A stretch of DNA of 64,000 nt from Brevibacillus composti (GCF_016406105.1 NZ_CP066308.1:3211501-3275500), one strand, 5' to 3'; shown: positions 34,110 through 42,983, counted from the first letter of the stretch. Notes: a model not told the origin generated them from the letters alone. Made by a program: numbers and translations.

Positions 34110-34850
34110 ATGGCATACCTGGAGCTTGAGCACCTGCAAGTAGCCTTTGCAGGAAAAACAGTGCTGCATGTAGAAAAGGCGTCTTTTAACCGCGGCAAAA
34201 TCTACGGGATCGTCGGTCCCAGCGGCTCTGGAAAAAGCACGCTGCTGCGCGTGCTGAGCCTGTTGGAGAGACCGGCGGCCGGCTGGTTGAACGTTTTCGG
34301 CGAGAACATCCATCTGCCGTCCCTCACGCATGCCGGCGGCCTTTCGCTGCAGCGCAGAATCGGCTATGTGCAGCAAAAGCCGACGATGTTTGACGCCACC
34401 GTTTTTGACAATGTGGCGCTCGGCCTGCGCTACCGCGGCATGGCTCGCGAGGAGATCCAGACGCGGGTCGGCGAAGCGCTCCGTCTGGTAGAGCTGGAGC
34501 ATACGGCTACCCAGCGGGCGCATACCCTGTCTGGAGGAGAGGCGCAGCGGATCGCTCTCGCCCGCGTGCTCGTCTATCAGCCCGACCTGCTTTTTCTCGA
34601 CGAACCGACAGCCAACCTCGATCCATACCACATCGCCATTTTCGAGCGCGTGATTCAAGCGATTCATCAAGAGCGGCAAACCACCGTATTGATTGTGACG
34701 CATAATTTGCAGCAGGCCCGGCGTCTGACCGACCATTGTCTGTTTATCCATAAGGGAAGCATCGTGGAGCGCGGGGAGACGGAGGCTTTCTTCGCACAGC
34801 CGCAAACCAGCGAACTGGATGACTTCCTCTGCGGCCGGATGATTTACTGA
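34110..34850 (+). CDS. tupC: Tungstate ABC transporter ATP-binding protein
   Basis: The 246-residue ATPase has Walker A GPSGSGKST (about 36-44), Q-loop YVQQKPTMFD, signature LSGGEAQR (about 141), Walker B LLFLDEPTANLD and H-loop VTHN. It energises TupB at the inner face of the membrane. The gene is tightly linked to tupB and is followed after about 50 bases by the ThiF/MoeB gene, probably in the same transcript. Confidence 0.95.
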   Translation: MAYLELEHLQVAFAGKTVLHVEKASFNRGKIYGIVGPSGSGKSTLLRVLSLLERPAAGWLNVFGENIHLPSLTHAGGLSLQRRIGYVQQKPTMFDATVFDNVALGLRYRGMAREEIQTRVGEALRLVELEHTATQRAHTLSGGEAQRIALARVLVYQPDLLFLDEPTANLDPYHIAIFERVIQAIHQERQTTVLIVTHNLQQARRLTDHCLFIHKGSIVERGETEAFFAQPQTSELDDFLCGRMIY

Positions 34851-34903
34851 CAAGTGATTGGCCCGAGATCAAATGCGATTGAAAGCGGAAAAGAGGGGAA
34901 CCC

Positions 34904-35941
34904 ATGAATCCGGATCAAAAGCAACGCTATTCCCGGCAGATACGATTCGCCCCGATCGGCAGGGAGGGTCAGGAGCGGCTCGGACAAAAGAAAGCTGTCA
35001 TCGTCGGCATGGGCGCACTCGGAACGGTGCTGGCCAATCACATGGTCCGCGCCGGAGTGGGACATGTGCGGTTGATCGACCGCGATTTTGTCGAGGAAAG
35101 CAATCTTCAGAGGCAGATGCTTTACGATGAGGAAGATGCCCGCCAGCATCTGCCGAAAGCCGTGGCCGCGACGCAAAAATTGCAGGCCGTCAATTCCGGC
35201 ATCACGATCGAAGGCGTGATCGCCGACCTCGGGCCGGTCAATGCCGAGTCCTTGCTCGCCGACGCCGACCTGATCCTCGACGGCACGGATAATTTCCAGG
35301 TCCGGTATCTGATCAACGACGTGGCCGTCAAGCATCAGATCCCCTGGGTCTATGGCGGCGTGGTCAGCGCGAGAGGCATGTTTGCCGTCATCCGGCCGGG
35401 CATCACCCCTTGCTTCCGCTGCCTCTTCCCTCACGCGCCGGCCGGCCGGGGCGAGACCTGCGACACGGTCGGCGTCATCGGCCCCGCCGTCCATCTCGTC
35501 GCCTCCTACCAGGCCACCGAAGGCTTGAAATTGCTTGTCGGTGCCGAAGACAGGCTGAATCCCCACCTGGAGCAGTTCGACATCTGGCACAATGATCAGC
35601 TGCAGATGGATATCCGCGAGGGAAAAAACCCCAACTGTCCCGCCTGCGCGAAGAGGAGCTTCAGCTACCTGGACAGCGGAGATGCGGAGACGGAGGATTT
35701 CGCTACGCTCTGCGGCAGGGACACGGTGCAAATCAGTCCGACACATCCGCGAACGGTCGATCTGGAGCAGCTGGCCGAGAGGTTTCAGCGCATCGGACGC
35801 GTGGAAAAAAATCCGTTTTTGCTCCGCTTTCACGCGGACGATTATACGCTTGTCTTTTTCAAAGATGGACGGGTGCTCGTACAGGGAACGGATGACATCG
35901 GCGTGGCCCGGATCTTGTACGCCAGGTATGTGGGACATTAA
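34904..35941 (+). CDS. E1-like adenylyltransferase (ThiF/MoeB family) with C-terminal extension
   Basis: The 345-residue protein activates the C-terminal glycine of a MoaD/ThiS-type carrier with ATP. Motifs: RYSRQIRFAPIGREGQERL, the nucleotide loop VGMGALGTVLANHMVRAGVG, ESNLQRQMLY, and the catalytic-Cys region GETCDTVGVIGP. Two zinc-binding CxxC pairs are CFRC (about 171) and CPAC (about 246). Residues from about 255 on form an extra domain (TLCGRDTVQISP to the end) not found in E. coli MoeB. It is last in the tup unit and probably serves MoaD, perhaps also the adjacent GG protein. Confidence 0.9.
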   Translation: MNPDQKQRYSRQIRFAPIGREGQERLGQKKAVIVGMGALGTVLANHMVRAGVGHVRLIDRDFVEESNLQRQMLYDEEDARQHLPKAVAATQKLQAVNSGITIEGVIADLGPVNAESLLADADLILDGTDNFQVRYLINDVAVKHQIPWVYGGVVSARGMFAVIRPGITPCFRCLFPHAPAGRGETCDTVGVIGPAVHLVASYQATEGLKLLVGAEDRLNPHLEQFDIWHNDQLQMDIREGKNPNCPACAKRSFSYLDSGDAETEDFATLCGRDTVQISPTHPRTVDLEQLAERFQRIGRVEKNPFLLRFHADDYTLVFFKDGRVLVQGTDDIGVARILYARYVGH

Positions 35942-35990
35942 GCTCAGGAAAAACAGAGAAGTCCAATCAGGCGAAGCTGCAATCAAAAAA

Positions 35991-36034
35991 GGTGCTGTCC
36001 GGCTATTTGCGGACAGCACCTTTCTCTTTTTTTG
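35991..36034 (+). terminator. Terminator of the regulator-tupABC-thiF unit
   Basis: GGTGCTGTCCG pairs perfectly with CGGACAGCACC around an 8-base loop, followed by TTTCTCTTTTTTT. It lies 50 bases after the ThiF stop. Confidence 0.9.
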
Positions 36035-36062
36035 ATCTAACACCCAAACGGAGTAACCCGTT

Positions 36063-37976
36063 TTATTTCATCTCGGCAATCTCTTTTTGGATCTTGTCGA
36101 GGAAGGCCGCCACGGTCATGGCGCCTTCGTCACCCACACCGCGCTTGCGTACGGAGAGGGTGCCCTCTGCCACTTCGTTTTCCCCGATGACCAGCATGTA
36201 CGGGATTTTTTGCACTTGCGCTTCGCGGATTTTGTAGCCGATTTTTTCGTTGCGCGCATCCAGTTCTACGCGAATGCCCGCCTGCTCCATTTGTTCCTTC
36301 ACTTTTTGCGCATACTCCACATGAACCTCGTTGATGGTCATCAGGCGCACCTGCACCGGCGTGAGCCAAACCGGGAACGCGCCTGCGTAGTGCTCGATCA
36401 GGATGCCGATAAAGCGCTCCATCGAACCGTACATCGCGCGGTGCAGAACGACCGGGCGGTGCTTTTCGTTGTCCTGGCCGACATAGCTCAGGTCGAACTT
36501 CTCCGGCATCTGGAAGTCGAGCTGGATGGTGCCGCATTGGTGGCGGCGCTTCAGCGCGTCTGTGATCTGGAAGTCGATCTTCGGACCGTAGAAGGCGCCG
36601 TCTCCCTCCTTGATCTCATACGGCATGCCAGCCTGCTCCAACACGTTTTTCAGCGAGGTTTCGGCGATCTCCCACAGCTCGTCGGAACCCATCGAGTCTT
36701 CGGGACGCGTGGACAATGCGACACTGTACTCGAAGCCAAACACCTTGTAGATCCGGTCGATCAGTTGGATCATGTTTTTGATTTCGCTCTCGATCTGGTC
36801 AGGACGCACGAAGACGTGGGCATCGTCCTGGCAGAAAGTGCGCACCCGGAGCAAGCCGTTCAGCGCGCCGGAGTATTCGTGGCGGTGCACCTGGCCGAAT
36901 TCGGAATAGCGGATCGGCAGGTCCCGGTAAGAGTGCATTTTGTTTTTGTAAATCAGCATATGGCCCGGACAGTTCATCGGCTTGAGCGCATACGTGGTGT
37001 CGTCCACCTCGGAGAAGTACATGTTTTCATGATAGTGATCCCAGTGGCCGGACTGGAGCCAGAGACGCTGATTCATGATAAACGGCGTGCGCACCTCTGT
37101 GTAATGGGCGAGCTGCTGCAAGCGGCGGGAGAACTGTTCCAGCTCGTTGCGGACAGTGAAGCCGTGCGGCAGGAAGAAAGGCATGCCGGGCGCTTCTTCG
37201 GAGAACATGAACAGCTCCAGCTCTTTGCCCAATTTGCGGTGATCCCGTTTTTTCGCTTCTTCGATGAAATGCAGGTACTCGTCCAGCTCCGCTTTTTTCG
37301 GCCAGGCTGTGCCGTATACGCGCTGCAATACCTGGTTCTCCGACTTGCCGCGCCAGTATGCGCCGGCTACGCTCATCAGCTTGAAGGCCTTGATATAGCC
37401 GGTAGACGGCAGATGCGGGCCGCGGCACAGGTCGAAAAATTCACCCTGCTCATAGATGGTGATGACTGCATCCTCTGGCAGATCGCGGATCAGCTCCAGC
37501 TTCAGATGATCGTTCAGCTCGGAGAACATGGCCAGCGCTTCTTCGCGGCTTACCTCTTTGCGGCGGATCGGCAGGTCCTGCTTGATGATTTTTTCCATCT
37601 CGGCTTCGATTTTGGGGAGGTCGTCCGGCGTGAGTGCTGCCGGGATGTCCATATCGTAGTAGAAGCCGTCTTCGATGACAGGGCCGATTCCCAGTCTCAC
37701 CTCTTTGCCGTACAGTCGCTTGACTGCCTGGGCCAGCAGGTGAGCGGTGCTGTGCCGATAGACTTCCAGACCGTCGGCGGAGTCCAGCGTCACGATTTCG
37801 ACAGCGGCATCCTCCTCGACTGGCGTATAGAGATCGACGACCTTGCCGTTTATTTTTCCGGCTACCGCCTTTTTCTTCAGGCTGGAGCTGATGGAGCCGG
37901 CGATTTCTTCGATGGAGACGCCTGCTTCATAGGGACGGACGGCGCCGTCGGGAAAAGTCACATGAATTTGTGCCAC
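36063..37976 (-). CDS. thrS: Threonine--tRNA ligase
   Basis: The 637-residue class II synthetase has the N-terminal TGS domain (IHVTFPDGAVRPYEAGVSI), then the editing domain (STAHLLAQAVKRLYG, ending with the Cys/His zinc-like site FFDLCRGPHLPSTG). The catalytic core follows with MNCPGHMLIYKNKMHSYRDL and HRHEYSGALNGLLRVR. The C-terminal anticodon domain begins near FPVWLTPVQVRLMTI. Start is GTG at 37976 with AAGGAAG eight bases upstream; in-frame ATGs further up lie in the T-box terminator region. Expression is controlled by the T-box leader. Confidence 0.97.
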   Translation of the reverse strand: MAQIHVTFPDGAVRPYEAGVSIEEIAGSISSSLKKKAVAGKINGKVVDLYTPVEEDAAVEIVTLDSADGLEVYRHSTAHLLAQAVKRLYGKEVRLGIGPVIEDGFYYDMDIPAALTPDDLPKIEAEMEKIIKQDLPIRRKEVSREEALAMFSELNDHLKLELIRDLPEDAVITIYEQGEFFDLCRGPHLPSTGYIKAFKLMSVAGAYWRGKSENQVLQRVYGTAWPKKAELDEYLHFIEEAKKRDHRKLGKELELFMFSEEAPGMPFFLPHGFTVRNELEQFSRRLQQLAHYTEVRTPFIMNQRLWLQSGHWDHYHENMYFSEVDDTTYALKPMNCPGHMLIYKNKMHSYRDLPIRYSEFGQVHRHEYSGALNGLLRVRTFCQDDAHVFVRPDQIESEIKNMIQLIDRIYKVFGFEYSVALSTRPEDSMGSDELWEIAETSLKNVLEQAGMPYEIKEGDGAFYGPKIDFQITDALKRRHQCGTIQLDFQMPEKFDLSYVGQDNEKHRPVVLHRAMYGSMERFIGILIEHYAGAFPVWLTPVQVRLMTINEVHVEYAQKVKEQMEQAGIRVELDARNEKIGYKIREAQVQKIPYMLVIGENEVAEGTLSVRKRGVGDEGAMTVAAFLDKIQKEIAEMK

Positions 37977-38026
37977 AAGCCATACTTCCTTTCCAGTTTC
38001 AGTTTTTTTCATTTCAGGGAAATCAA

Positions 38027-38350
38027 AAAAGCACTGCATCCCCAAAGGGACGAGTGCTTGTTACCCGCGGTACCACCCTTGTGAACTGCCTCTCTCCTCT
38101 GCTGCTGTGCGCCAGGCCATGCCGGGCCGCGGGCGGAGAAGAGATCAAGGCAGAACGCTTTGATCCAAATAACGGTGTAAACCGGCTCGCCGATACTGCA
38201 GAGGGAAGAGACTCCGCTCTGTTCGTTCCCGGCGGCTACTCGAAGGGGGTAAAGCAATACCTGCATGCAGCGGGCTTCCAGCCTGTGACCCGCCTCTCTG
38301 AAGCTGCGACAGCATTCTTCATGTCCTTCTCATTGTATTTTCCGTGTGGA
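38027..38350 (-). promoter_or_regulatory. T-box riboswitch (threonine type) of thrS
   Basis: On the minus strand the T-box AAGGGTGGTACCGCGGGTAA lies at about 38061-38080. It is followed by a terminator (AGCACTCGTCCC / GGGATGCAGTGCT, then T6) at about 38025-38060. Stem I begins near 38330. The segment GCTTTACCCCCTTCGAGTAG presents ACC in the specifier position, matching threonine. Uncharged tRNA-Thr would stabilise the antiterminator and allow thrS transcription. Confidence 0.9.
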
Positions 38351-38362
38351 GTTGTTTTTCGT

Positions 38363-38392
38363 ATTATAAAGGAGTCGGTTTGTTCCCGTCAA
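38363..38392 (-). promoter_or_regulatory. SigmaA promoter of thrS, inside the 3' end of ytxC
   Basis: TTGACG (38387-38392) and TATAAT (38363-38368) are 18 bases apart on the minus strand. The elements overlap the last codons of ytxC, so thrS has its own promoter despite being downstream in the same direction. Confidence 0.75.
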
Positions 38393-39281
38393 GTATGCGT
38401 CTGCCCGACAGGCAAAGGGAGCAGGAATGACAGGTGACCGTCCGCGCTTCGAAAATGCTTCTCACGGTCTGGATCAACGGGAGCCTGTCCTCGCCCAGAT
38501 GAAGGATGATCCGCTCCGGCGCCAGCGTGACCAGGGCACTGACCAGATAATCCTCTTCCCGGCAGCGCTGCTCCTCTACGCACAGGATCGCATCCAGCTG
38601 CTCCAGAAAGATTCGATTCCCCTGTTTGTCATAGAGATGGAAAGGTTTGTCCACACTAGGAACGACGTGCACCACTTCCTGCTTCGTCTCCTGATCCGCG
38701 ACGAAGTAACGCAGGAGGTCCACGAATTCCTGGTACTGCTGATCCTCCAGATAGTCGTCCAGACCGGTCTCCACCAGTTCGAACAGGTCATTCCAGTGCT
38801 CCTGCAGCCGAAAGCGGACAAAACCGAGCACGTTTAACTGCCGCTCGTCTTCGAAGTAGTCAAAGACCTTTCGGTAGACCTTCGCTTTCCTCGTCGACAT
38901 GTGCAGGGCACTTTCGGTGAAATCTTGTTCCAGACAGAGCCGATGGATAAACGGGAGGACAGACGGCCACTCCTCTTCGAGCAGCTCCGCCTCCATCAAG
39001 TCGGCTGCCATCTCTTCCATGACTTCCGGCTCTTTGACGCGGAGGACCCACTCGGCCACTGCCAATGCGATAAACGCCCGCGCCCAGTCGATCGTCTCCG
39101 CGTTGTACTCTTCGCGGCACCAGCTCTGGAAGCGGAACAATCTATAGTCACCCTGCTCGTATTCCTCATATGTAATGCATACCGGATCGGTCTTGACCCG
39201 CTCCGTCAAGTCCCCCAAAATGGAGCGAAACGCATCACAATGAGCAGGGATATTTTCAAATAACAGGGCGTACACTTGCAT
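38364..39281 (-). CDS. ytxC: YtxC-like putative sporulation protein
   Basis: The 305-residue protein starts MQVYALLFENIPAHCDAFRS and contains a long acidic helical middle (VMEEMAADLMEAELLEEEW, then DYFEDERQLNVLGFVRFRL) typical of YtxC. In B. subtilis ytxC lies just upstream of thrS, as here; it is linked to sporulation but its biochemical role is not known. A C-terminal CHSCSLCLSG cysteine cluster is notable. ATG at 39281 follows GGGGGGATCAAG. No membrane segment or signal peptide is seen. Confidence 0.85.
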   Translation of the reverse strand: MQVYALLFENIPAHCDAFRSILGDLTERVKTDPVCITYEEYEQGDYRLFRFQSWCREEYNAETIDWARAFIALAVAEWVLRVKEPEVMEEMAADLMEAELLEEEWPSVLPFIHRLCLEQDFTESALHMSTRKAKVYRKVFDYFEDERQLNVLGFVRFRLQEHWNDLFELVETGLDDYLEDQQYQEFVDLLRYFVADQETKQEVVHVVPSVDKPFHLYDKQGNRIFLEQLDAILCVEEQRCREEDYLVSALVTLAPERIILHLGEDRLPLIQTVRSIFEARTVTCHSCSLCLSGRRILDGNKPTPL

Positions 39282-39380
39282 CTTGATCCCCCCAATCCGC
39301 AATGTAGTTACAGTATATGTCCCACCAGGGGCGATATACTTTTAAACGGATGGAAAGAGCGGGAAGGTTGCAGGGCAAAT

Positions 39381-39416
39381 AAAAACACGACGCCTGCGAG
39401 CGGCGCCGTGTACGTT
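39381..39416 (-). terminator. Terminator after mqnC
   Basis: ACACGACGCC (39385-39394) pairs with GGCGCCGTGT (39402-39411) around a short loop. On the minus strand TTTTTATTT follows. It lies about 30 bases past the mqnC stop. The remaining gap up to ytxC shows no gene. Confidence 0.8.
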
Positions 39417-39445
39417 TTTCTTTTCTCTGGGCATGGTGCAACTGG

Positions 39446-40552
39446 TTAATTTTGCATCACAAAGTCCACTTCGGCCTGCTCGCCTTCCTGGAAGACGCGC
39501 AGGATCTCGTACTTGGTGTTTCGCTGTGCCGGGATTTTCCCCGCCTCCCTGATCAATTGCAGGATCAGGTTGGTATTTACCTTATAGGCGCATTTGGCTG
39601 CCGACACGACATTTTCCTCCATCATCGTGGAGCCGAAGTCATTGGCCCCGTAGCTGAGCGACAGCTTCCCGATCTCCGGCCCCATGGTCACCCAGGAGGA
39701 TTGGAAGTTGGGGATGTTGTCCAGCATCAGCCGGGCAATCGCCAGCGTTTTCAGATACTCCTCGGGCGTGTTGTTGACTGCTTTCATATTGGTGTTGTCC
39801 GGCTGGAACGTCCAGGTGATGAAGGCGGTAAAGCCGCCCGTCTCATCCTGCGCTTCGCGTATGCGCATGAGAGAGAGCACCCGCTCCTCCATCTCCTCGC
39901 CAAAGCCGATCACCATCGTCGCTGTTCCCGGCAAGCCGGCGCGGTGGGCCGCTTTTTGGATATCGATCCACTCTTTCCAGGAGCCTTTCAGACGGGAAAT
40001 TTTTCGCCGCGTCCGATCGTCGAGAATCTCTCCCCCTGCTCCCGGCAGGGAATCAAGGCCGGCCTGTTTCAACTGGCGCAGCACTTCCTCGATCGGAAGT
40101 CCGGAGACGTCCGCCATCTTTTTGACTTCCGCCGTGGAAAACGAGTGCATCGTGATCTGTGGAAACCGCTGCTTGATGCCGCGCAACAATTCGAGGTAAT
40201 AGTCAAGCGGCAGATCCGGATTGGTCCCGCCCTGCATCAATATCTCCGTACCTCCGACGTCGACGGTCTCCTGAATTTTTTGGTAAATCTCTTCATTGGA
40301 CAGGACGTAGCCCTCTTTCGATCCGGGCGGCCTGTAAAAAGCGCAGAATCGGCAATACGTATCGCATACGTTGGTATAATTGACATTTCGCCCGATGACG
40401 AACGTCGTAATCGGCTCCGGATGCCATTTTTGCATGACGAGATTGGCGTAATGGCCCAGCTTTTCCAGTTCATTGCTGGCAAACAGCTCCAACCCGTCTT
40501 CCAGTCCCAGGCGTTCTCCCGCCAAGGCTCGTTCCAAAATATGATCGATCAA
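39446..40552 (-). CDS. mqnC: Cyclic dehypoxanthinyl futalosine synthase (MqnC)
   Basis: This radical SAM enzyme belongs to the futalosine route to menaquinone, where it cyclises dehypoxanthine futalosine. The cluster motif is CDTYCRFCAFYRPPGSKEGY. MQGGTNPDLPLDYYLELL and LPGAGGEILDDRTR are MqnC/CofH-family signatures. The preferred start is TTG at 40552 (MIDHILERALAGERLG), with GAGGGAAG eight bases upstream, giving 368 residues. An in-frame ATG at 40591 has no clear site. Other pathway genes are not nearby. The CofH-like family contains several related enzymes, so the exact reaction is inferred. Confidence 0.85.
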   Translation of the reverse strand: MIDHILERALAGERLGLEDGLELFASNELEKLGHYANLVMQKWHPEPITTFVIGRNVNYTNVCDTYCRFCAFYRPPGSKEGYVLSNEEIYQKIQETVDVGGTEILMQGGTNPDLPLDYYLELLRGIKQRFPQITMHSFSTAEVKKMADVSGLPIEEVLRQLKQAGLDSLPGAGGEILDDRTRRKISRLKGSWKEWIDIQKAAHRAGLPGTATMVIGFGEEMEERVLSLMRIREAQDETGGFTAFITWTFQPDNTNMKAVNNTPEEYLKTLAIARLMLDNIPNFQSSWVTMGPEIGKLSLSYGANDFGSTMMEENVVSAAKCAYKVNTNLILQLIREAGKIPAQRNTKYEILRVFQEGEQAEVDFVMQN

Positions 40553-40691
40553 AAGGATCACTTCCCTCGCAACATGTCGTCCACGCTTCATCGTATCATA
40601 AAAGCAGCCGGGATAGAACCCCTGCAGGCTCCCCGGGAAGCAGAAAGCAGCCCTGCCGGCGGCAAGACTGCTTTGCTCTCGCATCTCACGT

Positions 40692-40913
40692 TTATGCTTC
40701 GAAACCGATTTCCTCATAGACTTCCGGGTCCCAATAGATGACGGACTGCCCGAGCGGCAGATTCATCTCGCGGGCTCCGTTTGGTTTGCCGTTGAAGTAA
40801 ATAATCTCCGTAACCGATACCCGATCTCCCCGCACGTCGATTTCCCCTTTGAACTCCAGCGCCGTACCATTTGGCGCATAGAAGGTGACTTTCCCCGATC
40901 CCAGTGTTTTCAT
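40692..40913 (-). CDS. Small conserved-looking protein of unknown function
   Basis: The 73-residue soluble protein starts at ATG 40913 after GGGGGAGG (MKTLGSGKVTFYAPNGTALE). It looks beta-rich with alternating polar and hydrophobic strands and ends VIYWDPEVYEEIGFEA. I do not recognise a family. It lies between the coat protein gene and mqnC, transcribed in the same direction, and overlaps only the upstream non-coding extension of the mqnC frame. Confidence 0.65.
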   Translation of the reverse strand: MKTLGSGKVTFYAPNGTALEFKGEIDVRGDRVSVTEIIYFNGKPNGAREMNLPLGQSVIYWDPEVYEEIGFEA

Positions 40914-40991
40914 CCGGTACCTCCCCCATGTGGTCTGTACCTCTATAGTAGTAGACAATCTTTCCCAGCGTCAATGCACACGGCAGACTTT

Positions 40992-42056
40992 TTACCCGCT
41001 GGCAGGATCGGCTGCGCTCTTTTTGCGTCCGCCTTTCTGCTTGCTGTCACTCGCGGGCGGCACGCTGGCCGAGCCATAGGTCTCGGAGGCCATCGTCGCT
41101 TCCGGCTCGGCTGCCATCCCCAGCTCGTCCCCGCCCCCGTAGTGCTCCTGGCGGTACTGCGGCGAGGAAAAAATCTGGCTGGCATTGACCGGCGGCGGCT
41201 GCATCGATAGTGGGGATGCCTGCATCGGCTGCTGGGTCAGCTGCGCAGGCTGTTGGGTCAGCTGCGGCTGTTGGGTCAGCTGAGGCTGTTGGGTCAGCTG
41301 AGGCTGTTGAGTCAGCTGGGGCTGTTGGAGGGCTGCCCCCGGCACCGCCATCCCTGGAAGCATGGACGAATGCCTGGCGAGCGGCCCCTCCGGCTCCACG
41401 GAATTGGTAAACAGCGTGCCGTTCTGCTGGACAGACGGAGTGACTGCTCCCGGAGCCATCTGCTGTATCGCCCCTGGTGCCATCCCAGCGGTGGGTTGAT
41501 ACCCTTTCAGCAGCTGGGCATTGACACTCTCCGGCATCGCTACCAGCGGGTAGTAGCCCTTGCGCTTCATGTAATTCCACGTCTCATAGGCTTGATTTGC
41601 ACAATTGACCGCGCTTTGCAGGAGCATGCTGCGTATCTGGGGATGAGCCGCTTCCAGTGCTGCCGCCATTTTAAATACCGCTCCCGACTTATGCAGCCCC
41701 AGCATAGCGGAGGAGACGTCGCGATCATCCATCTGGTTCGGATGGGTATTGGGCTGCTGGGCGGATGGCGTCGGGTGGGCAGCTTGCGGGGCAGGCGGCA
41801 TCGCTGACGCATTTGCTCCCGGCGAGCTGATCGGGCGATACGGCAAACCTTCACCGGCTCCCAGTCCGCGGATGGTCTGGACCATGCTGTTGTATTCCGT
41901 CTCCATAAATTGCAGTTGGTGGCGAAGAAGCTGCACCAATTCGGGATCCCGGGCATAAGGCGCGTACAATTGCGCTGTATTGATCGCATCTACGGCCCCG
42001 TTCAAGATTTCGTGCAGCTCCATCACTTCGTGAGCGCCGTACACGTGGGGTTGCAT
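40992..42056 (-). CDS. CotF-like spore coat protein with low-complexity C-terminus
   Basis: The 354-residue protein starts MQPHVYGAHEVMELHEILN and has two ferritin-like helical halves (about 8-60 and 115-165). In the second, MLLQSAVNCANQAYETWNYM followed by KGYYPL is the hallmark of CotF-type coat proteins. A Pro/Gln/Met-rich tail follows, containing a QLTQQP hexapeptide repeated about five times. It should be made in the mother cell and deposited on the spore. ATG at 42056 follows AAGGAGG. Frame extensions upstream to 42299 are rejected. Confidence 0.85.
   Translation of the reverse strand: MQPHVYGAHEVMELHEILNGAVDAINTAQLYAPYARDPELVQLLRHQLQFMETEYNSMVQTIRGLGAGEGLPYRPISSPGANASAMPPAPQAAHPTPSAQQPNTHPNQMDDRDVSSAMLGLHKSGAVFKMAAALEAAHPQIRSMLLQSAVNCANQAYETWNYMKRKGYYPLVAMPESVNAQLLKGYQPTAGMAPGAIQQMAPGAVTPSVQQNGTLFTNSVEPEGPLARHSSMLPGMAVPGAALQQPQLTQQPQLTQQPQLTQQPQLTQQPAQLTQQPMQASPLSMQPPPVNASQIFSSPQYRQEHYGGGDELGMAAEPEATMASETYGSASVPPASDSKQKGGRKKSAADPASG
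41229..41330. repeat. 18-bp tandem repeat in the coat gene (QLTQQP units)
   Basis: About five copies of an 18-bp unit resembling CTGTTGGGTCAGCTGAGG lie in tandem, keeping the frame and encoding PQLTQQ. Units differ by one to three bases. Such repeats can change copy number by slippage without breaking the frame. Confidence 0.85.
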
Positions 42057-42282
42057 CGAATCGATTCCTCCTTTTTCAAAATCTCTAACAGTATGTCCCT
42101 TTTTTCTGGCAAATAGAAGCAAGCTCCCCTGCGAATTTGCCCGGAAGGCTGTAACTCTTTTCGCCGCCAAACGTAGTACCAGACATATCCCCTCGTACAA
42201 GGCATATATAGAACTACAGAAACCACCCGCTTTCCTGTATAATGGAAAGAAGGTCAAGGATAATTCAATTGAGGAGACGCTC

Positions 42283-42852
42283 ATGTTTGAACAAATCACG
42301 CAAGCCTTTATGCAATACGGAATTTGGGGCCTGTTTGGACTTTCTTTTCTGGACTCGTTTATCGTCCCGGTTCCCCCGTTTTTCCTGCAGATCGCGATGA
42401 GCCTGATCGACCCCTCTTCCGCCCTGCGCTATGCGACCATAGCCTTTACCGGCTCGATTTTGGGAGCGCCGATGGGTTACATACTGGGAAAATGGCTGGG
42501 CAAACCGATTCTGAAAAAGATTCTTCCGGAAAAATGGACGGCGCTCGCGACGGAACAATTCGATAAAAACGGGGATACGGCCGTCTTGATCGGCGCGTTC
42601 ACCCCGATTCCGTTCAAGGTCTTTACCATCCTCAGCGGTGTCTTTAATTACTCGCTGACCAAGCTCATGCTGTTCGCCATTTTGGGCCGCGGAATCAAAT
42701 TTTATCTGATCGGCGTCTTGTTTCATCTCTACGGCAAACACGCCAAAGTGCTGCTCGACGAGTACCTGGAGATCAGCGTTCTGGGTATCGGGGCAATCGT
42801 TGCAATTGCCTGGTTCATCTGGAATAAGCGAAAAAAGAAAAAGCTGGCATGA
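42283..42852 (+). CDS. YqaA-type VTT-domain membrane protein
   Basis: The 189-residue membrane protein belongs to the VTT/DedA superfamily, YqaA branch. Signatures are SFLDSFIVPVPPFFLQIAMS (about 21-40), GSILGAPMGYILGKWLGKP and GAFTPIPFKVFTILSGVF (about 105-122), with five or so hydrophobic helices and a Lys-rich cytoplasmic tail. These proteins are implicated in membrane lipid handling; the substrate is unknown. It is divergent from the coat gene. ATG at 42283 follows GGAG. Confidence 0.85.
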   Translation: MFEQITQAFMQYGIWGLFGLSFLDSFIVPVPPFFLQIAMSLIDPSSALRYATIAFTGSILGAPMGYILGKWLGKPILKKILPEKWTALATEQFDKNGDTAVLIGAFTPIPFKVFTILSGVFNYSLTKLMLFAILGRGIKFYLIGVLFHLYGKHAKVLLDEYLEISVLGIGAIVAIAWFIWNKRKKKKLA

Positions 42853-42871
42853 CTGCGGAATAAAAGAGAGC

Positions 42872-42916
42872 AACGCGCCCGGGAGCGGATCACTTCTCCC
42901 GGGCGCGTTTTCTTTC
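42872..42916 (+). terminator. Terminator after the YqaA-type gene
   Basis: AACGCGCCCGGGAG pairs perfectly with CTCCCGGGCGCGTT around a 10-base loop, followed by TTCTTT. It separates this gene from the sporulation unit cwlJ-gerQ. Confidence 0.88.
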
Positions 42917-42983
42917 GTGGACATTCACCTATTGCAGAACCCTCAATATATTGGAAGTGTGAGTTTTCGGAGGAGGTGAAGCG

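Noticed and set aside
36087-38084. A 665-codon plus-strand frame opposite thrS, and similar long frames opposite AOR (29432-31444), ilvB (17436-18698) and sat/cysH (19919-21403)
   Set aside because: These mirror codon bias of GC-rich genes on the other strand. They have no ribosome binding sites or recognisable domains, while the opposite-strand genes are unmistakable.
41229-41330. Possible CRISPR-like array
   Set aside because: The repeats are contiguous 18-bp units without spacers and stay in the coding frame of a coat protein gene. No cas genes are present.
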